5,035 nt of DNA from Acidobacteriaceae bacterium (GTDB lineage Bacteria > Acidobacteriota > Terriglobia > Terriglobales > Acidobacteriaceae): contig PLBX01000512.1 in the NCBI GenBank assembly GCA_003135495.1, forward strand, positions 1 to 5,035, given 5' to 3'. Each line of letters starts with the position of its first letter. Position 1 is the stretch's first letter. Positions 1-5,035 of this stretch are shown here, piece by piece. A program made the translations under genes and the position numbers. The notes under the pieces were generated by a model. That model saw only the letters and a program-made list of their open reading frames with translations, did not search any database and was not told the origin of the DNA.

Positions 1-647
1 CCCTCCCTCAACCAAGGCCTGCCTGACGGCTACGGTACGCTCTACACCGAGCGTCAAGTTGTACCCGCTGGATCCGCGATCGTCGCAGTATCCCTCGATG
101 ACTACGCTCGTCTCCGGATTCTGAAGCAAGAGCTGGAGGTCATCGTCCAGTGCTTGCTGCTGGTCTGGAGGAATTGTGTATCTGTCGTAGTCAAAGAAAA
201 TCGACCGAAACTTCAGGGCCAGAACGCGTCCAGCACCAAGAGATGCCGGTAGCACTGCTGGATCCGGAGGCGGCTTTACGAAAACCCAGACGGTCGATAC
301 TTCCGCTCCTCCGGGTCCTTCGGCAACCAAGTGATATTTGGTGGTGCCAAAGGGCGTCACCGTCAAGGATCCATTCGGTTGTACTTTGCCTATCGGATCA
401 ATAGTCACGGCAGTCGCGTGTTCCGTATGCCAGGCAAGGGTTACGGTTTCTCCGCGGATGATGAGTTCACGATCCGACGCCAGAAATGCCGCAGGCCTTG
501 CAGGAAGTATCTCAGGCGAGGTGGCGTGCGGGCAGCGAGCCCGCACCCGATTGCCTGCCTGTAGGCTAAGTCGCAACATCCGCTCAGCAAGGCACCGAAG
601 GTGAGGGTCAGTGCCAATGAGATCCATTTCATTCTGCTCCCGTGCAT
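1..647 (-). CDS. pal: Pal-like OmpA-family lipoprotein with Ig-like domain (partial, frameshifted)
   Basis: Predicted outer-membrane lipoprotein that anchors the envelope to peptidoglycan. Reading leftward, ATG at 647 (GGGAGAG, 4 nt spacer) or ATG at 632 starts a lipoprotein signal, MKWISLALTLTFGALLSGC; the lipobox Cys codon is 578-576. The mature protein lies in another frame, open from 627 to the window edge. It has an Ig-like domain at about 495-265 (GETVTLAWHTEHATAVTID, then TTKYHLVAEGPGG), a proline linker (KPPPDP), and an OmpA/Pal domain from about 213 (FFDYDR at 198-181; VVIEGYCDDRGSSGYNLTLG; then VER). The Asp of CDDR and the Arg of VER match peptidoglycan-contacting positions of the family. 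Joining signal to mature part requires a net one-base deletion between about 576 and 495, so this is a frameshifted gene or a sequence error. The C-terminus is cut by the window. No tol genes are visible. The domain call is firm; Pal versus another OmpA lipoprotein is less so. Confidence 0.82.
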
Positions 648-1019
648 TTCACTCTCCCAAAAGCAGGGGTGACGCTTCTTCGATTGCATCTTGCTTTCCG
701 AATCAGTAGGGAAGGCCTTGCTGGCTAGCAACTGCCGTCGAATCGAGGGGTTAGGTTCGACATCTAGGTGGCTTCGCGCAAGCCAAAAAGTGCTTATGCG
801 GCACTATGCCGTCACTGTAGCGAGGCGACCCGACACTCAAACATATACGCCGGACTCCACGCCGTGCGTAACCTGCTGTGTCAATTAGGAATGCTGAAGC
901 GGAAGTCGAAACACATCCGGCACGGCACGTGCATATCGAATCTTTGGGAAATCCGGACCAGACCGAGAAGCAAGATTGCGAACTGGCCAAAGCAAGCGCT
1001 AGCTGAGACAAGGAGGCAT
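648..1019. other. Divergent intergenic region, no supported gene
   Basis: This 372-bp gap separates the leftward pal-like gene from the rightward usp1 operon, so it should hold promoters for both directions. Short open frames exist on both strands, including an in-frame extension of usp1 back to 768. Their translations show no recognisable family, no signal peptide and no good ribosome site. I see only small imperfect hairpins, such as TTGCT/AGCAA at 718-731 and GGCTT/AAGCC at 770-784. I found no convincing sigma-70 promoter, RNA gene or riboswitch. Confidence 0.6.
1011..1016 (+). promoter_or_regulatory. Ribosome binding site that fixes the usp1 start
   Basis: AGGAGG lies 3 nt before the ATG at 1020. 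It is the strongest Shine-Dalgarno sequence in the window. It marks 1020 as the usp1 start in preference to the upstream in-frame ATG at 768, which would add 84 residues with no family resemblance. Confidence 0.8.
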
Positions 1020-1976
1020 ATGGCGCAGCACACCATTCCAATCGAAGTCCGTTTGAAGAATATTTTGGTCGCTACCGACTTCTCTCCTGCTTCGCTCACT
1101 GCACTCACGTGCGTCCTGCCTCTCGCAAGACAGTTCAATTCCACGATTCATATTCTGCATGTGATTCAGCCTCATGGGATTGATCTCAAGCCAGCCGAAG
1201 ACTCGACGATGTGCCAGCAGGCTCACATGGAGGCTCAACACCAACTCGAACAGTTAGACACGTTGGTCGGAAGTGTTCCGCATCAGACATGGCTGCGGAA
1301 AGGGAAAGTTTGGGAGGCTGTCGAGGACGTTCTTCAGTCGGAGCACATTGACCTGATTGTTGTGGGCGCCAGCGTGAAGTCGGAACTCAAGAAGTTCTTT
1401 CTGGGATCGGTGGCGGAGACGATTGTCCGAGAGGCTCCGTGTCCCGTCTTGGCAGTCGGACCGCATGTGTCTTCTGTCGCCTGTGGTCCGTCCTTAGCCC
1501 AACTCCTCTACGCCACCAACCTGTGGGAGGAATCGCACCATGGCCTGGAATATGCGATCCAGCTAGCGATTCAATACCGGTCCCGGCTCCTGCTCTTACA
1601 TGTCGTCGAACAGGAAGAGCCCAAGCGATCAGATCACGAATGGCTCAGCGATTATCGCCGGTTGCTACAGCATCTCTTGCCCGAACGAGCTGACGACCTC
1701 TCCGTGGAGCCTGTATTGAGAGTTGAGGTTGCGAAAAATTCCACGGCACGAATTCTTCAGGTGGCTGATGAAATCGGGGCGGACCTTATCGTGATGGACG
1801 TATGTCCCGAAGAGCCCTGGGCCACACATCTGCAAGATAAAGTTTTTGAGATTATTTCCAGCGCAAAGTGCCCAGTCCTGACCGTTCGAACCAAGAATGA
1901 ACGCGCATCTTCGCTAGTGGAAACAGAGGATGCATCGGAGGTCGATAATACGGACGAGGCTACGACGAGTTCATGA
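1020..1976 (+). CDS. Tandem-domain universal stress protein (USP1)
   Basis: A 318-residue cytoplasmic protein with two UspA-fold domains (about 12-148 and 160-290). USPs bind ATP or act as non-nucleotide stress regulators; the target is unknown here. Domain 1 has the N-terminal strand NILVATDFSPAS (D20) and the C-terminal block GASVKSELKKFFLGS ending in CPVLAVG. The nucleotide motif G-2x-G-9x-G-S/T is only partly kept: G116, G129 and S130 are present, but the second Gly is V119. Domain 2 (LLYATNLWEE to CPVLTVR) has Asn at the usual Asp (N167) and lacks the glycine loop, so it probably does not bind ATP in the usual way. A helix in domain 1 carries C65, H69 and H74. Residues 291-318 form an acidic, Ser/Thr-rich tail. 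The stop overlaps the ATPase start (ATGA, 1973-1976), implying translational coupling to the metal transporter genes. The family call is firm; a role in transporter control is inference. Confidence 0.93.
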   Translation: MAQHTIPIEVRLKNILVATDFSPASLTALTCVLPLARQFNSTIHILHVIQPHGIDLKPAEDSTMCQQAHMEAQHQLEQLDTLVGSVPHQTWLRKGKVWEAVEDVLQSEHIDLIVVGASVKSELKKFFLGSVAETIVREAPCPVLAVGPHVSSVACGPSLAQLLYATNLWEESHHGLEYAIQLAIQYRSRLLLLHVVEQEEPKRSDHEWLSDYRRLLQHLLPERADDLSVEPVLRVEVAKNSTARILQVADEIGADLIVMDVCPEEPWATHLQDKVFEIISSAKCPVLTVRTKNERASSLVETEDASEVDNTDEATTSS

Positions 1977-2683
1977 AGACAATTCTTTCGGTCCAGCATT
2001 TAACAGTGAACCTGGACGGGCATAGCATTATCCCGGACCTATGCTTTGAGCTTCATGGCCAGGACATGCTGGCCATCATCGGACCCAATGGCTCAGGCAA
2101 AACGGTGCTGCTGAGAACCCTTCTGAACCTGCTCCCGTATCAAGGCAAGATTGAGTGGGTGGAGGGTACGCGAATCGGATACGTTCCGCAGAGAGTGGCG
2201 GCCGACCGGCAATTGCCGCTCTCTGTGCGTGACCTGCTTAATGCGAAGGCCCACTTCCTGAAATTGAGCCAAACGGATACGGAGCGGATCGTTTCACTTA
2301 CGAGTCTTACGCCCGAGTTATTAAACGCCAACATCGGGGTGCTGTCGGGTGGCCAGTTTCAAAAAATATTGATCGCGTTAGCCCTGCTGGGTCAACCGAA
2401 CGTGATCCTTTTCGACGAGCCGACAGCCAGCCTCGACGAGCTCACGGAAGAGCGCGTCTACGAATTGCTCCACCGCTTGAAGGAAGAGCATGGCATCGCG
2501 GTGATTCTGGTTTCACATGACCTGAGCATCGTCTATCGAAATGCTACCGCCGTTCTCTGTATTGGCAAGAACGGCGCATGTTTTGGTTCACCGAAAGAAG
2601 TGTTGACGCCGGAAGCTTTGGAGGCCCTTTACTCAGCACCACCCAAATACTATCAGCACCTCCGCGAGCACCACGGACTCTGA
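1973..2683 (+). CDS. Metal ABC transporter ATP-binding protein (ZnuC/MntB-like)
   Basis: A 236-residue ATPase subunit that would power a membrane importer, probably for zinc, manganese or iron. All nucleotide-binding motifs are intact: Walker A GPNGSGKT (37-44), Q-loop Q73 in VPQ, signature LSGGQ (124-128), Walker B VILFDE (144-149), D-loop SLD (153-155) and H-loop H182 in SHD. The short length, the start KTILSVQHLTVNLDGHSII and the His-containing C-terminus (YYQHLREHHGL) fit the zinc/manganese subfamily, whose ATPases often end in histidines. The start overlaps the usp1 stop by four bases and has only a weak ribosome site, consistent with coupled translation. The partner permease starts 13 bp after the stop. 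No binding-protein gene adjoins it. Metal specificity cannot be read from the sequence. Confidence 0.93.
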   Translation: MKTILSVQHLTVNLDGHSIIPDLCFELHGQDMLAIIGPNGSGKTVLLRTLLNLLPYQGKIEWVEGTRIGYVPQRVAADRQLPLSVRDLLNAKAHFLKLSQTDTERIVSLTSLTPELLNANIGVLSGGQFQKILIALALLGQPNVILFDEPTASLDELTEERVYELLHRLKEEHGIAVILVSHDLSIVYRNATAVLCIGKNGACFGSPKEVLTPEALEALYSAPPKYYQHLREHHGL

Positions 2684-2696
2684 TTCGGACAACCGT

Positions 2697-3507
2697 ATGT
2701 CATGGCTGACCCACACAAGCGCAGGTTACTCGGTGCTGCTGGCACTCCTCTTCGCAGTCGCAGCCGGCTTGGTTGGAAGTTTTGGTCTCATGAAGCGGAT
2801 GCTGCTGGCCGGAGACGTCATCTCTCATGTGGCCCTTCCTGGACTTGGACTGGCGTTTTTGTTGAAAATCAACCCCTTGATTGGCGCCGCGACGACCCTA
2901 TTCCTGGGAACGCTGTTGATATGGCACCTGCAGAAGAAGACTGGATTGGCGACGGAAAATATTATTGGCGTTGTGTTCGCCGCATCGCTTGGTATCGGGG
3001 CGGCCGTCACTCCGAACGACGATATAATCGAAGCTCTGTTTGGCAAGAATCTGGCCATCTCACTTTTTGGCTTTCTTCTAGGTACCCTCGCCGCGGGTTT
3101 CATCATTGCAGCGATCTGGAACCTGCGGGACCGATTGGTTTTGACTCTGTTTTCGCCCGATTTGGCGGCTGTGACGGGAGTGAACGTGAGCCGCGTGAAT
3201 CTCTACTTCCTGTTGCTCTTCAGTTTGACCATCCTGGTGGGATTGCGATTCATGGGGTCGCTCCTAACGGGTTCTTTGATCATCCTTCCCGCAGCCATCG
3301 GACGCCGTCTGACCAACAAAATGTCCCACTTTCTGATCGCCTCCTGCCTCGCTAGTACCCTATCGGTCGGAGCAGGGTTCCTGCTGAATACCACCTTAGT
3401 TTCCCAAATTTGGTCTCGGACCCTCTATCGTCATGGTTGCAGCCTTATTATTTGCGATCAGCCTGTCTAAGGGCGTCAGGCGAGTTGGGGTCCGAGTCCA
3501 GCTCTAG
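2697..3507 (+). CDS. Metal ABC transporter permease, ABC-3/ZnuB family (apparent 3' frameshift)
   Basis: Inner-membrane channel subunit of the importer driven by the preceding ATPase. About seven hydrophobic segments are visible in the first 231 residues (near 11-31, 41-57, 61-78, 89-105, 119-141, 169-184 and 187-203, then 212-231 as a further one). Family motifs are GDVISHVALPGLGLAFL (39-55) and GSLLTGSLIILPAA (187-200), corresponding to the DAISHAVLPG and loop-helix motifs of ABC-3 permeases. As written, the frame ends at 3470 with a non-family tail after W239-S240 (RTLYRHGCSLIICDQPV). From 3418 the +1 frame reads GPSIVMVAALLFAISLSKG, the expected final helix, and stops at 3505-3507. Removing one base at about 3414-3418 restores a normal 269-residue protein. 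This is either a sequencing error or a real mutation that removes the last helix. The start at 2697 has a weak ribosome site, as expected within an operon. Confidence 0.9.
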
Positions 3508-3612
3508 CCAAGATCAGATTCGTCACTCCGACCTAATATCGCCGCTTGGTGGCTGGATTCTTGATTTGCCGCGTGTGCAACTCCATTCTGCTCTTCGCAG
3601 TAGGACCTGTTG

Positions 3613-3638
3613 GGTCGACGTCAGTTTGGTGATCGACC
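3613..3638. repeat. Inverted repeat GGTCGA-N14-TCGACC upstream of usp2
   Basis: A perfect 6-bp inverted repeat (GGTCGA at 3613-3618, TCGACC at 3633-3638) with a 14-nt spacer, ending 45 bp before the usp2 start. The half-sites are 20 bp apart, about two helical turns, as for a dimeric regulator. The right half extends to GATCGACC without a matching left extension. Short repeats like this also occur by chance, so operator function is speculation. Confidence 0.25.
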
Positions 3639-3668
3639 TGCCCTCTTAGTACCGTGCGACGGCGAGGC

Positions 3669-3674
3669 AGGTGA
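3669..3674 (+). promoter_or_regulatory. Ribosome binding site for usp2
   Basis: AGGTGA sits 9 nt before ATG 3684. An out-of-frame ATG at 3677 is only 2 nt from this site and opens no family-like protein, so 3684 is the preferred start. Confidence 0.5.
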
Positions 3675-3683
3675 ATATGAACA

Positions 3684-4619
3684 ATGGCTCCTGCAAACAG
3701 CGAAATCTCCTTCGGGAACGTCCTGTTCGTAACAGATTTTTCGGCCTCCTCAGAGTTAGCTTTACCCTACGCAGTCGCGTTAGCGGCGCAGTACAACGGG
3801 AAGGTCTACATAGCACATGTCATTTCGCCTGAAATGTTCGAGTTCATGCCCGCGGCGCTCGTCCCGGAAATCGTCGAACGTATAAAGAATCACGCACAGA
3901 AACGGATGGCGGAGTTGGTGCGCAATACCTCCTTCTATGGAGTCCCCCACGAAGCTCTGTTGGAGGAAGGAGAGATCTGGGAAGCGCTCAAAGAGGATGC
4001 GGAAAAGTACAGCATTGACGTCATCGCCTTGGGGACGCACGGTCGTCGCGGACTGCAGAAGCTGCTGATGGGAGCAGTTGCGGAAGAAATTCTCAGGTTG
4101 GCACATCGCCCAGTTCTTACTGTGGGTCCGCAAAGCCGCGACATCGCGGCCGAGCGCAAGCCAGGAAACATTCTGTTTGCAGCCGACTTCTCCCCCGACT
4201 GTGCGCACGCCATGAATTGTGCAGTTTCTTTGGCGCGCAAGTTCGCTGCCCGCTTGATCTCGGTTCACGTGATACCGAACGCCACCGAAGATCCCCAGAT
4301 CATCACGAGATTTCAAGAGTCTTTTATTGGGCAATTGCAGGAATTGCTGCCCGCGCCCCCGGATATGTCTTTTAAACAAGAGTTTCGGGTGGAATTCGGT
4401 GTGCCGGCGGATTGCATTCTCAAAGCGGCGGCTGAGTCCGCTAGCGATTTGATGGTCATGGGGGTGCATGGCACTGCCTCTCTCGCCCGCGTGGGACATC
4501 ATTTTGGCACCACGGCATATCAGGTTGTCTCGGAAGCACGCTGTCCGGTGCTGACCGTGCGGGGACCACTGAAAGCGACTCTCCACGCGAGCGATCCCGC
4601 AGAAAGGTTGACCATATGA
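3684..4619 (+). CDS. Tandem-domain universal stress protein (USP2)
   Basis: A 311-residue cytoplasmic protein with two UspA domains (about 10-148 and 160-293). Domain 1 opens with NVLFVTDFSASS (D18) and has the loop GTHGRRGLQKLLMGA: G117-2x-G120-9x-G130, with Ala131 where Ser or Thr is usual. It is near-canonical and plausibly binds ATP. Domain 2 opens with NILFAADFSPD (D168), but its loop is G260-2x-G263-11x-G275-T276, two residues longer than the standard nine, so nucleotide binding is uncertain. Both domains end in the family strand (RPVLTVGP and CPVLTVRG). It is a paralogue of usp1 in architecture, and keeps more of the ATP motif. Its stop overlaps the usp3 start (ATGA, 4616-4619), so the two are probably co-translated. 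Whether it shares a transcript with the transporter is not decided by the sequence. The family call is firm; the partner is unknown. Confidence 0.93.
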   Translation: MAPANSEISFGNVLFVTDFSASSELALPYAVALAAQYNGKVYIAHVISPEMFEFMPAALVPEIVERIKNHAQKRMAELVRNTSFYGVPHEALLEEGEIWEALKEDAEKYSIDVIALGTHGRRGLQKLLMGAVAEEILRLAHRPVLTVGPQSRDIAAERKPGNILFAADFSPDCAHAMNCAVSLARKFAARLISVHVIPNATEDPQIITRFQESFIGQLQELLPAPPDMSFKQEFRVEFGVPADCILKAAAESASDLMVMGVHGTASLARVGHHFGTTAYQVVSEARCPVLTVRGPLKATLHASDPAERLTI

Positions 4620-5035
4620 AGATTCTGCTGGCAATTGATTCTTCAACTGCATCGCAACTCATTGTAACTACGGCGGCAACCCGTCCATGGCCGTCCGGCA
4701 CGGTGTTTCGCGTGATGAGTGTTGTGGATATGGGCCGCTGGGAGGGACTGCCAACGCTCGTCGAAGACGCAAAGCACGAAGCGCTATCCCTCGTAAAGCG
4801 CGCAACGGACGAATTGACCCAGTCCGGACACGAGGTTTTCTCGGAAGTCCAACTGGGCTTACCTAAGAAAGCTATCCCGGAGTACGCGAAGCAATGGGGT
4901 GCCGATCTCGTGATGGTGGGCTCGCATGGTCAGAGCGCGTTGACACGGTTTTTCCTGGGCAGCGTTGCCCAAGCGGTTCTTCGTACGGCTCCTTGCTCGG
5001 TCGAGATCGTGAGGCCCACCCCCCTCCCTCCACCC
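4616..5035 (+). CDS. Universal stress protein (USP3), partial at right edge
   Basis: Open from ATG 4616 to the window end (140 codons, no stop), with AGAAAGG about 8 nt upstream. The first strand is MKILLAIDSSTAS (D8), and the C-terminal block GSHGQSALTRFFLGS fits G-2x-G-9x-G-S exactly (G102, G105, G115, S116). This is the only fully canonical ATP-binding loop among the five USP domains here. It ends APCSVEIVR, the usual close of the domain, followed by a proline-rich PTPLPPP. The proline stretch may be the start of a linker to a second domain or a short tail. The domain appears complete, so the gene may be nearly finished at the edge or may be another tandem USP. The start overlaps the usp2 stop by four bases, suggesting coupled expression. 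Confidence 0.9.
   Translation, partial: MKILLAIDSSTASQLIVTTAATRPWPSGTVFRVMSVVDMGRWEGLPTLVEDAKHEALSLVKRATDELTQSGHEVFSEVQLGLPKKAIPEYAKQWGADLVMVGSHGQSALTRFFLGSVAQAVLRTAPCSVEIVRPTPLPPP

Larger units (their letters stand above)
3508..3683. other. Intergenic gap between permease and usp2
   Basis: This 176-bp stretch has no supported gene. No stem-loop followed by a T-run is present, so I cannot place a terminator after the permease. The gap is long enough for a separate usp2 promoter, but I see no good -35/-10 pair. It contains the inverted repeat listed separately. Confidence 0.55.

Noticed and set aside
1..9. CCCTCCCTC at the left edge also occurs at 5022-5030, as if the piece were circular
   Set aside because: Nine bases of low-complexity sequence; the left copy lies inside the pal coding frame and the right one in the usp3 proline codons, and joining them would collide two genes.
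69..371. Three GGATCC sites within 300 bp of pal
   Set aside because: They fall in ordinary codons (Gly-Ser and Asp-Pro stretches) with no shared spacing or flanks, so chance is enough.
770..784. Hairpin GGCTT-CGCGC-AAGCC as a terminator
   Set aside because: The stem is only 5 bp and it is followed by A, not T, on the plus strand; on the minus strand the T-run precedes the stem.
768..1019. 84-residue N-terminal extension of usp1 from ATG 768
   Set aside because: No family resemblance, no ribosome site at 768, and a strong AGGAGG directly before ATG 1020.
2702..3355. 217-codon plus-strand frame inside the permease
   Set aside because: It is out of frame with a clear membrane permease, rich in Arg/Trp/Pro and without family motifs.
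3505..3575. Imperfect AGCCAAG / CTTGGTGGCT pairing after the permease as a terminator
   Set aside because: The loop is long, the pairing is interrupted and there is no T-run.
3652..3662. CCGT-GCG-ACGG mini-hairpin near the usp2 ribosome site
   Set aside because: A four-base stem with a 3-nt loop is too small to support regulation without conservation data.
3780..4652. Long minus-strand open frame (290 codons) opposite usp2
   Set aside because: It is a shadow of the USP2 coding frame; its translation has no recognisable domain and usp2 is clearly the real gene.

Overview
The window reads as a piece of a mid-to-high GC, Gram-negative bacterial chromosome. Acidobacteriota (class Terriglobia or a relative) is the best guess. 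That rests on three points: a Pal-type lipoprotein carrying an Ig-like domain before its OmpA domain, several tandem-domain universal stress proteins (USPs) clustered together, and the style of the USP sequences (ATDFSPAS, GTHGRRGLQKLL). It is an inference from remembered family resemblance, not a search result.

Layout. A divergent pal-like lipoprotein/OmpA gene occupies the minus strand at the left edge and runs off the window (1-647). A 372-bp region with no supported gene follows (648-1019). Everything to the right is on the plus strand: usp1 (tandem USP, 1020-1976), a metal-type ABC ATPase (1973-2683), and its ABC-3 family permease (2697 to about 3507, interrupted by an apparent one-base insertion near 3417). 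After a 176-bp gap come usp2 (tandem USP, 3684-4619) and usp3 (single USP domain so far, 4616 to past the right edge).

How the genes fit together. usp1 and the ATPase overlap by four bases (ATGA), and the permease follows 13 bp later, so these three look like one translationally coupled operon. usp2 and usp3 overlap in the same ATGA manner. The ATPase and permease resemble the zinc/manganese (ZnuC/ZnuB, MntB-like) importers, but no substrate-binding protein is in the window. A USP stands directly before the ATPase, where a binding-protein gene often sits. The most noteworthy idea is therefore a USP-linked metal transporter: stress or nucleotide sensing by USPs tied to transition-metal uptake. 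The linkage is visible; the function is inference.

Two genes need a one-base correction to read as complete family members. In pal, the signal peptide and mature protein are in different frames. In the permease, the last membrane helix is in the +1 frame. Two such events in 5 kb could be sequencing or assembly error, or real gene decay.
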